Of a stretch of 5,945 nt of DNA, positions 1 to 5,760 are shown piece after piece. The notes beneath the pieces are model-generated. The model made no database searches. It was not told the DNA's origin and worked only from the letters and a program-made list of their open reading frames with translations. The first letter of the stretch is position 1, and each line of letters opens with the position of its first letter. The translations under genes were made by a program, and so were the position numbers. Source of the stretch: an uncultured Oscillospiraceae bacterium (GTDB lineage: Bacteria; Bacillota_A; Clostridia; Oscillospirales; Oscillospiraceae); NCBI GenBank assembly GCA_934635515.1, contig CAKTZK010000086.1, forward strand, positions 1 to 5,945. The letters are read 5' to 3'.

Positions 1-1432
1 TTATGCGGAAAGCATGGACCCGGCAAACGGTTGGGACGGCTGGGAGATGCAGTATTACGGCATCACCGAGAATCTGTTGAAGCTTGACGACGATTTCAAC
101 GTCGAGCCGTGGCTCGCCAAGTCGGTCGAGCAGGTCGACGATTTGACGTGGAAGTTCGAGCTGCGCGATGATGTAACGTTTACCAACGGCGAAAAGATGA
201 CCGGCGACGCGGTGAAGGCGTGCCTTGAGCGCACGTATAAGGAAAACGAGCGCGCCGCCGAAACACTGGCAATCAGTTCTATCGAGGCCGATGGCCAAAC
301 GGTTACCATCACTACCAAAGGGCTGGTTCCGGCGTTCGAAAACTGCATGTGCGACCCCATTTTCTCGATTTACTATGTGGGCGACGGCGTCGATTACGCC
401 GCTGCCACGCCGTGCACCGGCCCGTACAAGATGAGCGAATTCGTCTATGAGGACCACACCACGCTCGTGCCGAACGAGAACTACTGGAACGGCACGCCGA
501 AGCTGGACAAGATTGTGCTTCACACCTTCTTCGACGACGAGTCGCAGATTCTCGCCATGCAGAACGGCGAACTCGACGTGCTGGCGATGCCCGGCGCTTC
601 GGCCTATACCACGCTGGTCGACAACGGAAACTTCAAAAAGGTTTCCAAGACTTCGACGCGCGCCGATTTCGTGCGCTTCAATATGACCCATAAAGTTGTG
701 GCCGAGCCCGCTGTGCGTGAAGCGATTTCGTGGTGCATCGACCGCGAGAACTATGCGAACGTCATCAATATGGGTACCGAAGTTCCCAGTTACGGCGTGT
801 ATAGCTCGCAGCTGCCCTATGGCGGCACCGACGGCCTTGATGTGACCGTCGACGGGTTCAATACGGCGAAGGCCGCCCAGGTGCTCGATGATGCGGGCAT
901 CGTCGATGTGAACAACGACGGCGTGCGCGAGCTTTCCGATGGCACCCCGGTGGAAATCACGCTGTACAATTGCTCGACCTACGAGCGCTTCGTGCGCCTG
1001 GCCGACGATTTGCAGTCCAAGTTGGCCTCGATTGGCGTGAAGCTCAACATCGTGTCCGTCGATTACTGGCTGCAAGACGCCGAAACCTACGACGGCGACA
1101 ACCCCGACATGACTATCGACAGCTACGGCATGGCGCCCACCGGCGATGCGGGCTACTTCGCGAACATGTGCTTCGCTTCGAACGGGTCGGGCAATTTCGG
1201 CAAATATTCCAATGCCGATGTCGATAGCGAGATTGAGGCTTTGAATACGGCGTTCGACGATGACGAGCGCGAGGCTCTTATCAAACAGATTTCGCAGAAC
1301 GTGCTCAACGACAACGCGTTCATCTTCTTCGGCAATTCCGAGACTTCCTACATTGCCTCCGACAAAGTGGTCGATTTCGCTGCTGCGCCGAGCGAATATT
1401 ACTTCATCACCGTTGATACCGATGTCAAATAA
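1..1432 (+). CDS. ABC transporter substrate-binding protein, family 5 (peptide/nickel class), 5'-partial
   Basis: Extracytoplasmic binding protein that captures a small solute (oligopeptide, nickel or metal chelate) and delivers it to an ABC importer. The reading frame is open to the left edge (codons from base 2 read Y-A-E-S before the first ATG at 14). That ATG is therefore internal, and the signal peptide and lipobox are missing. About 476 residues are visible; full family members are usually 500-550. Family hallmarks are the opening MDPANGWDGW followed by YGITENLLKLDDD, LRDDVTFTNGE (161-193), TGPYK (416-430) and NENYWNG (473-493). An AVREAISWCIDRENY helix and a C-terminal FFGNSETSYI segment follow. 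The gene overlaps the next ATPase gene by 11 nt, placing it in the importer operon. The LDP-type opening and PWLAKS motif recall NikA-like and dipeptide proteins alike, so the ligand cannot be assigned. Family certain, substrate unknown. Confidence 0.93.
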   Translation, partial: YAESMDPANGWDGWEMQYYGITENLLKLDDDFNVEPWLAKSVEQVDDLTWKFELRDDVTFTNGEKMTGDAVKACLERTYKENERAAETLAISSIEADGQTVTITTKGLVPAFENCMCDPIFSIYYVGDGVDYAAATPCTGPYKMSEFVYEDHTTLVPNENYWNGTPKLDKIVLHTFFDDESQILAMQNGELDVLAMPGASAYTTLVDNGNFKKVSKTSTRADFVRFNMTHKVVAEPAVREAISWCIDRENYANVINMGTEVPSYGVYSSQLPYGGTDGLDVTVDGFNTAKAAQVLDDAGIVDVNNDGVRELSDGTPVEITLYNCSTYERFVRLADDLQSKLASIGVKLNIVSVDYWLQDAETYDGDNPDMTIDSYGMAPTGDAGYFANMCFASNGSGNFGKYSNADVDSEIEALNTAFDDDEREALIKQISQNVLNDNAFIFFGNSETSYIASDKVVDFAAAPSEYYFITVDTDVK

Positions 1433-2252
1433 TCGCGACATACCGGTATTGAGCGCGCGCGGCCTGGGCGTGTCCTACGGGGACGTCCAGGCCGTGCGTG
1501 GCATTTCTTTGGATGTGCGGCCAGGCGAGGTTGTGGGCCTGGTGGGCGAGAGCGGCTCGGGGAAGTCCTCGGTGCTGCGCGCCGTCGTGGGCCTGCTTGG
1601 TGCTTCGGGACGCGTGGACACTGGCGAGGTCGCTTTTTGCGGGGAGCGCATCGACGTGACGTCGCGCAAACGAATGGCGGCGCTGCGTGGAGCGGGCATA
1701 GCATACGTGTTCCAAGATGCCGCGGCGTCGCTTGACCCTTTGTCGAAGATCGGCGCGCAATTCGACGAATGTCTGCGCGTGCATGGCGTGGCGCGCGGCG
1801 CGTCGGCTCGCGAAATCGAGCGGGCGATGCTTGCCGATATGGGTTTCGATGATGCCAATCGCGTGCTTTCCTCGTTTCCGCACGAGCTTTCCGGCGGTAT
1901 GTGCCAGCGCGCCGTGCTGGCCATGTCGGCGGCGCTTTCGCCGAAGTTGCTTTTGGCGGACGAGCCAACGAGCGCGTTGGACGTGGCATCGCAAAACCAG
2001 GTGTTGAATTTGCTCGCGCGGCTGCGCGATGAATCGGGATGCGCGATGCTCGTGGTGACGCACAACATTGCGGCCGTGTCGCGCATTGCCGATCGCATTG
2101 GCGTTATGCGTTCGGGCGAGCTTGTGGAACTGGGCGAGCGCGACCAGGTGCTGTATGCGCCGAGGCATTGGTATACGCGCGAGCTTATCGCGGCAATTCC
2201 TCGCGCGAATGGCATGCTGCCAGGTTCGGGCTTCGTTGATAAGGATAATTGA
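1422..2252 (+). CDS. ABC transporter ATP-binding protein, DppD/NikD-like
   Basis: Cytoplasmic ATPase, 276 aa, one of two that would power import of the ligand bound by the upstream protein. All nucleotide-binding motifs are present: Walker A GESGSGKS (42-49), Q-loop VFQD (Gln98), signature LSGGM (156-160), Walker B LLLADE (176-181), D-loop SALD (184-187) and H-loop His214. A C-terminal APRHWYTRELIAAIP segment matches the HPYT motif of oligopeptide/nickel transporter ATPases. The start is ATG 1422, inside the end of the preceding gene. No Shine-Dalgarno is evident, so translation probably depends on coupling; no better in-frame start exists. The protein is shorter than typical OppD/DppD (about 320-340 aa) and lacks their Cys-rich C-terminal extension, a length closer to NikD. 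Oddities are FQDAAASLDP where FQDP..SLNP is usual, and Cys161 just after the signature. The ATPase assignment is firm; the substrate is inferred only from class. Confidence 0.95.
   Translation: MSNNRDIPVLSARGLGVSYGDVQAVRGISLDVRPGEVVGLVGESGSGKSSVLRAVVGLLGASGRVDTGEVAFCGERIDVTSRKRMAALRGAGIAYVFQDAAASLDPLSKIGAQFDECLRVHGVARGASAREIERAMLADMGFDDANRVLSSFPHELSGGMCQRAVLAMSAALSPKLLLADEPTSALDVASQNQVLNLLARLRDESGCAMLVVTHNIAAVSRIADRIGVMRSGELVELGERDQVLYAPRHWYTRELIAAIPRANGMLPGSGFVDKDN
2241..2246 (+). promoter_or_regulatory. Shine-Dalgarno deciding the second ATPase start
   Basis: AAGGAT lies 5 nt before ATG 2252, inside the last codons of the preceding gene. It favours ATG 2252 over the in-frame TTG at 2249, which would leave only about 2 nt of spacing. 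Stop and start share a base (TGATG), the classic arrangement for translational coupling. Confidence 0.75.
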
Positions 2253-3025
2253 TGTCCCTGTTCGAAATGCGAAATGTAAGCAAGGATTATCGTGCGCGCG
2301 GCGGTTCTTTCAGGGCTCTTGACGACGTGAGCCTGCGTGTTTGCGCGGGCGACTTCGTTGGGCTGGTGGGAACGAGCGGCTCGGGAAAATCGACGGCGGC
2401 CCGCATCGCGGTGGGGCTCGAGGCCGCCGATGACGGTTCGCTTGCGTTCAAGGGCCAACGTTGCGATGCCGCCACTCGCGTTGCCCGTCGTTCGCCGGAT
2501 TTTCGTCGCGCGCAGCTCGATATGCAGATGGTATTCCAGAACCCCGCATCTACGTTCTCGCCGCGCATGAAATTGGGCGAAGGCATCGCCGAAGGCGTCG
2601 CGTATCGAGGCGTGGAAAAGGCCGACCGACGCGCGAAGGCGCATGAAGCCCTCGACGCCGTGGGGCTTCCGCGTGCGTACGCCGAGCGATATGCGTGGGA
2701 GCTTTCTGGCGGTGAGTGCCAACGCGCCGCAATAGCCCGCGCCATCATTGGCAATCCCGATTTGCTGATTGCCGACGAACCCACCAGCGCGCTTGATGTG
2801 ACCATTCAGGCGCAAATTGTGCGCCTGCTATACGATTTGTGCCGTGACCGCAATATGGCGTGCCTGTTCGTGAGCCACGATCTCGCTCTCGTCTACGGAT
2901 TGTGCAATCGCGTGTACGTGCTCGACGGGGGGCGGGTCGTCGAGGAAGGCCCTACCGAGCATGTGTTCAATCATGCCGAATCGGATGCGGCGCGACGCCT
3001 AATCGCGTCGATTCCCGAAATCTAG
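2252..3025 (+). CDS. ABC transporter ATP-binding protein, DppF/NikE-like
   Basis: Second cytoplasmic ATPase of the importer, 257 aa, expected to pair with the product of the preceding gene. Motifs are complete: Walker A GTSGSGKS (40-47), Q-loop MVFQNP (Gln96), signature LSGGE (151-155), Walker B LLIADE (171-176), D-loop SALD (179-182) and H-loop SHD (His209). The Q-loop is followed by STFSPRMKLGEGIAEG, the DppF/OppF-type segment that contacts the permease. The chosen start ATG 2252 shares one base with the upstream stop (TGATG) and has a good Shine-Dalgarno. At 257 aa it is clearly shorter than OppF/DppF (about 310-340) and near NikE in size. It ends with ARRLIASIPEI, so a C-terminal extension is absent. 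Cys156 follows the signature, as Cys161 does in the partner. The family call is firm; whether the cargo is nickel, peptide or another solute is not shown. Confidence 0.95.
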   Translation: MSLFEMRNVSKDYRARGGSFRALDDVSLRVCAGDFVGLVGTSGSGKSTAARIAVGLEAADDGSLAFKGQRCDAATRVARRSPDFRRAQLDMQMVFQNPASTFSPRMKLGEGIAEGVAYRGVEKADRRAKAHEALDAVGLPRAYAERYAWELSGGECQRAAIARAIIGNPDLLIADEPTSALDVTIQAQIVRLLYDLCRDRNMACLFVSHDLALVYGLCNRVYVLDGGRVVEEGPTEHVFNHAESDAARRLIASIPEI

Positions 3026-3027
3026 GA
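3024..3027 (+). promoter_or_regulatory. Shine-Dalgarno of the MATE gene overlapping the upstream stop
   Basis: AGGA overlaps the TAG stop of the second ATPase gene and sits 7 nt before GTG 3035. It supports GTG 3035 as the start and implies that ribosomes finishing the ATPase gene can re-initiate on the transporter gene. Confidence 0.6.
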
Positions 3028-3034
3028 CGGCGTT

Positions 3035-4420
3035 GTGGCGAGGCGCGACCTGACTCAAGGCGGCATCGTGCGCGGTATCGTCGCTTTTGCGTTGCCGCTT
3101 TTGGGCGCCTCCGTCGTTCAGCAATTGTATTCCACGGTCGATATGCTGTTCGTTGGCAACGTTGTGGGCACGCAGGCCGTGGCCGCGCTCGGCGTAGGCT
3201 CGCTGCTCATTACGCTTATGATGGGGCTTTTCAGCGGCATGTCGGTGGCTGCGAATGTGCGGGTTGCGAATTTCGCCGGCGTCGGCGATGCTGCCGAGCT
3301 GAGAGCCGCTATTCGCGCATCGATGCGGATTGGCATCATGGGAGGCCTTGCGCTTGCGGCGTTGGGCGAAGCGCTCGCCGATCCGTTCATTGCCGCCATG
3401 GAGATTCCTAAGGAGTCGGCGGCCGATGCATTGGGCTACCTTCGCTTTGCGGTGGCCGCGACACTTCCCATTGCCATTTTCAACATGTGTTCGGGCGCGC
3501 TGCGCGGTTTGGGCGATTCTTCGACGCCTTTTGTCGCCCAAGCGGCCGGCGGCGTGGCGAATGTCGGGGCGAATTGGTTTTTGCTATGCGTTTTCGGCTT
3601 GGGCATTGAAGGGTGCGCTTTGGCGACGCTCGCTTCCAATGGGCTCGCCGCGAGCATTGCGGTCTGCGTGCTTGTACGTCGTGCTCGCGAGTGCGGCGTG
3701 TCTGGCGGCGGCGCGGGCCAAAGGGGGGTTTCTAGCGGAGGTGCTCTACGGTGGATGCTGGGCTTCGGCGCTCCCATCGCTGTGCAGACGGTTGCCATCA
3801 CGCTGTCGAATGTGGTGGTGCAACATCAGGTGGATATACTCGGCGTGGTGAGCGTTGCGGCGTTCGCGGTGTATTTAAAGGTCGAGTTGCCTATTTACTA
3901 CACCATTTTGGCGATTGGGCAGGCTACGACGACGTTCGTTGCTCAAAACTATGGGGCCCGCCTGCATGAGCGATGCGCGAAAGGGTCGCATGCTTGTCAG
4001 GCGCTGTGCTTGGCACTCGCCCTTGCCACTTCCGGCCTGATGCTCGCTATTCTGCCGTATGCGTTTGGAATTTTCGACTGGAGCGATGACGTGATTTCCG
4101 TAGGCGTCGCGTTTGCGCGGACGACGTTTCCTTTCTATGCCGCATATGCGGTGCTTGAAGTGCAGGCCGATGCGATGCGTGGTTTTGGACATTCGCTGGC
4201 GCCGGCGCTTGTGGTGCTGCTGAACACGTGCGTGGTTCGCGTGGCCATCGTGTATGCATCCGTGGGCTGCGGAATGGGCATGCAAGGCATTGCCGCAAGC
4301 TATCCTCTTACCTGGACGAGCTCGGCAGTTATGCTCGTAGTGGTGCGCATGATATTGAAACGCGGTCGCGAGCGCCGAAGTAGGTTAGGCGGCAGTGGGT
4401 CAAGGGGGCAGTCCCTTTGA
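3035..4420 (+). CDS. MATE family efflux transporter
   Basis: Inner-membrane multidrug/toxin extrusion antiporter, 461 aa, a normal length for this 12-helix family, which exports organic cations, drugs or metabolites using Na+ or H+ gradients. The N-terminus DLTQGGIVRGIVAFALPLLG followed by QQLYSTVDMLFVGN is typical of bacterial MATE proteins. Asp36 in the first helix lies where NorM-type proteins carry a cation-coupling acid. The two six-helix halves are separated by a Gly-rich, Arg-containing cytoplasmic loop at about residues 214-238. The second half contains an FPFYAAYAVLEVQADAMRG segment, also typical of the family. GTG 3035 starts 9 nt after the ATPase gene, so it is probably co-expressed with the importer. 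Residues 454-461 and the stop are encoded by a palindromic repeat, so the native C-terminus may have been replaced. The substrate cannot be predicted. Confidence 0.95.
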   Translation: MARRDLTQGGIVRGIVAFALPLLGASVVQQLYSTVDMLFVGNVVGTQAVAALGVGSLLITLMMGLFSGMSVAANVRVANFAGVGDAAELRAAIRASMRIGIMGGLALAALGEALADPFIAAMEIPKESAADALGYLRFAVAATLPIAIFNMCSGALRGLGDSSTPFVAQAAGGVANVGANWFLLCVFGLGIEGCALATLASNGLAASIAVCVLVRRARECGVSGGGAGQRGVSSGGALRWMLGFGAPIAVQTVAITLSNVVVQHQVDILGVVSVAAFAVYLKVELPIYYTILAIGQATTTFVAQNYGARLHERCAKGSHACQALCLALALATSGLMLAILPYAFGIFDWSDDVISVGVAFARTTFPFYAAYAVLEVQADAMRGFGHSLAPALVVLLNTCVVRVAIVYASVGCGMGMQGIAASYPLTWTSSAVMLVVVRMILKRGRERRSRLGGSGSRGQSL

Positions 4421-4436
4421 CCCACCATTGACCCAC
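4395..4436 (+). repeat. REP-like palindromic element with an extra half-site
   Basis: A 13-bp stem (4395-4407 with 4413-4425, one G-U pair, 5-nt loop GCAGT) overlaps the MATE stop at 4418-4420. The 9-mer GTGGGTCAA opens the left arm at 4395. Its complement TTGACCCAC occurs at 4417-4425 and again at 4428-4436, so the left arm could pair with either right arm. No T-run follows, so this is not a standard intrinsic terminator. It could still stabilise or attenuate the upstream mRNA. The GGGTCAA...TTGACCC form with an internal GGG/CCC core resembles dispersed REP-type elements I recall from other genomes. That resemblance is from memory, and copy number here is unknown. Confidence 0.7.
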
Positions 4437-4489
4437 GGGGCTACCACTAAGTTACACCTGCGCTTCTGCGAAAAAACTTGCATGCGCGG

Positions 4490-4518
4490 TTGGAAAAGGC
4501 GGTGGGCACTCTTATAAT
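4490..4518 (+). promoter_or_regulatory. sigma70-type promoter of azlCD (probably leaderless)
   Basis: TTGGAA (4490-4495) is separated by exactly 17 nt from a perfect TATAAT (4513-4518). Initiation about 7 nt after the -10 box falls near 4525, only about 3 nt before ATG 4528. The mRNA would then have almost no 5' leader and no room for a Shine-Dalgarno. The promoter lies between the REP-like element and azlC and separates azlCD from the ABC/MATE operon. Confidence 0.75.
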
Positions 4519-4527
4519 CGTGGAACT

Positions 4528-5316
4528 ATGTCTGAAACGAATTTGAAACATAACCAGACGGTCGCCAACGCGGCCGTCGAATCGAACGCCGCCGACCAAG
4601 GCGGCGTTTCTGGCGCACTGCTGAAAGAGGCGTTTCAAGCCGCGTGGCCTATCGTGCTCGGCTACATCGTGCTGGGCATTCCGTGCGGCATTTTGGGCGT
4701 CGCCGCCGGCATGGACGTGTGGATGATCGCCGTCATGAGCCTTTTGTTCTATTCGGGCGCTGGCCAATACATGATTCCCAATATGTGGCTCGCGGGCAAT
4801 CCGATTTCGGCCATTATTGCCAGCGTCGCGCTCGTGAACACGCGTCAAATGCTTTATGGCGCATCGCTTTCGCAGTTCTGCGGCAGCGCGGGCAAACGCC
4901 TGGCGTTCATTTTCGGCGCCACGGTAACCGATGAGAGCTTCGGCGTGAATTTGGCGCGCATGATTAACGGCGATTGGTCGGTGAAGCACGCTCTGCTCGT
5001 TAATTTGTTCTCGCTTACATCGTGGACCGTTTCCAATGTCGCGGGCGCGCTTATCGGTTCGGCGATTTCGCTGCCCACCGCACTCGCTTCGTTCGCCATG
5101 ACGTCGCTGTTCATTTGCTTGTTGTGCATGCAGAAGGTGACTCCCGCAAACTTGGTCGCCGTGTTTGGCTCCATTGTCGGTGTTATCGTGTGCAAGTGCG
5201 TGGGCCTTGCCGGTCCTGCCATTCTGATCGGAGCGCTTGTGGGCGTGGGTGCCGCGTTTGCGTTTTCGAGTGTGCGCCACGATGATCGCAACACGACCAT
5301 GAAAGTGGGGGAGTAG
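4528..5316 (+). CDS. azlC: AzlC family branched-chain amino acid exporter, large subunit
   Basis: Large membrane subunit of a two-component exporter for branched-chain amino acids (AzlCD in Bacillus, YgaZH for valine in E. coli, BrnFE for isoleucine/methionine in Corynebacterium). It is 262 aa, slightly longer than many homologues because of a hydrophilic N-terminal stretch of about 33 residues. Hydrophobic helices start at about residue 41 (PIVLGYIVLGIPCGILG). Family features are FYSGAGQY (74-81, matching the F-x-G-A-x-Q motif), LVNTRQMLYGASLSQ (102-116, matching N-x-R-x-x-LYG) and TDESF (134-138). Gln107 occupies the position often held by His in the RH-x-LYG motif. ATG 4528 is chosen because the promoter leaves no upstream room and no later start has a Shine-Dalgarno. 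The azlD start lies 3 nt past its stop. No adjacent Lrp-type regulator is visible. Family secure; substrate by homology only. Confidence 0.93.
   Translation: MSETNLKHNQTVANAAVESNAADQGGVSGALLKEAFQAAWPIVLGYIVLGIPCGILGVAAGMDVWMIAVMSLLFYSGAGQYMIPNMWLAGNPISAIIASVALVNTRQMLYGASLSQFCGSAGKRLAFIFGATVTDESFGVNLARMINGDWSVKHALLVNLFSLTSWTVSNVAGALIGSAISLPTALASFAMTSLFICLLCMQKVTPANLVAVFGSIVGVIVCKCVGLAGPAILIGALVGVGAAFAFSSVRHDDRNTTMKVGE
5307..5313 (+). promoter_or_regulatory. Shine-Dalgarno of azlD
   Basis: GGGGGAG at the very end of azlC lies 6 nt before GTG 5320 and supports that non-ATG start. Contrast this with azlC, which has no usable site. Confidence 0.7.
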
Positions 5317-5319
5317 ACA

Positions 5320-5658
5320 GTGGACGTTACGAGCTTCCTCATTATTTTTGGTGTGTGCCTGGCATGCATGCTCGCCTGCCGCTGCTTGCCTATTTTCTTA
5401 TTGAAGGGCAAGCAGCTGCCTGAAGGGTTCGTGCGTGCGCTAAACTTCATTCCGCCCGCGGCTTTTGCCGCCCTGGTGACGAATGACCTCTTCGATCCTG
5501 CGAAGGTCGCTTCGGGCGACATCGCACTGTGGGGTATGCCTCTGCTGGCTGCCGCCGTAGTGCTTGTGGTGGGTGCGAAGACGAAATCGATGGCGGCGTG
5601 CATCGTAGTGGGTGTTGGCATGCTTGCCGTGCTCATGTATGCGCCTGCGCTGCTGTAG
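5320..5658 (+). CDS. azlD: AzlD family branched-chain amino acid exporter, small subunit
   Basis: Small membrane partner of AzlC; both subunits are needed for export in characterised homologues. It is 112 aa, usual for the family (about 100-115), with roughly four hydrophobic helices (about 4-24, 42-58, 68-85 and 90-110). Conserved AzlD features are Arg21 with Pro24 at the end of helix 1 (CRCLPIFLL), the polar LPEGFVRAL segment (33-41), and the IPPAAFAALV motif (44-53). GTG 5320 is 3 nt after the azlC stop with a strong Shine-Dalgarno. The start gives a short charged residue before helix 1, as expected. The gene ends the operon: a strong hairpin terminator begins about 60 nt later. Confidence 0.92.
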   Translation: MDVTSFLIIFGVCLACMLACRCLPIFLLKGKQLPEGFVRALNFIPPAAFAALVTNDLFDPAKVASGDIALWGMPLLAAAVVLVVGAKTKSMAACIVVGVGMLAVLMYAPALL

Positions 5659-5717
5659 GTTTTTGGCTCTGCTGCTCTACTAGTTTCATTTTAGATATGG
5701 TTTGAGGCTAAGGTTTG
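5659..5717. other. Spacer between azlD and its terminator
   Basis: About 59 nt of more AT-rich sequence with several short T-runs. I see no open reading frame or promoter pair. It is probably the 3' untranslated part of the azlCD mRNA. Confidence 0.5.
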
Positions 5718-5760
5718 ACAGGCCCCGTGGCGGTATGTACGCCACGGGGCCTGTTGTGTT
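5718..5760 (+). terminator. Intrinsic terminator of azlCD
   Basis: A perfect 15-bp GC-rich stem (5718-5732 paired with 5740-5754) closes a 7-nt loop (GTATGTA). A U-rich run (TTGTGTT, 5754-5760) follows. This is a canonical Rho-independent terminator for the azlCD transcript. The run on the opposite side is not T-rich on the minus strand, so it is probably unidirectional. Confidence 0.9.

Noticed and set aside
14..16. ATG 14 as a true start of the binding protein
   Set aside because: The frame is open upstream to the window edge. The protein would start in the middle of the conserved mature domain with no signal peptide.
2249..2251. TTG as the start of the second ATPase
   Set aside because: It is in frame but only about 2 nt from the Shine-Dalgarno. 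ATG 2252 has good spacing and the usual TGATG coupling overlap.
1475..2815. 446-codon minus-strand open frame across both ATPase genes
   Set aside because: It lies wholly antisense to two genes with complete ABC motifs. Its product is rich in Arg, Ala and Ser with no recognisable domain, as expected of an antisense frame in GC-rich DNA.
4478..4483. TTGCAT as the -35 box for azlC
   Set aside because: It is 29 nt from TATAAT, far too long. TTGGAA at 4490 gives exactly 17 nt.
4447..5280. 277-codon minus-strand open frame opposite azlC
   Set aside because: The product is dominated by His, Arg, Ala and Asn with no membrane or enzymatic motif, and it runs antisense to the promoter and most of azlC. 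A shadow frame.
5715..5720. Perfect TTGACA resembling a -35 box
   Set aside because: No -10 sequence lies 16-18 nt downstream, and the box is the edge of the azlCD terminator stem.
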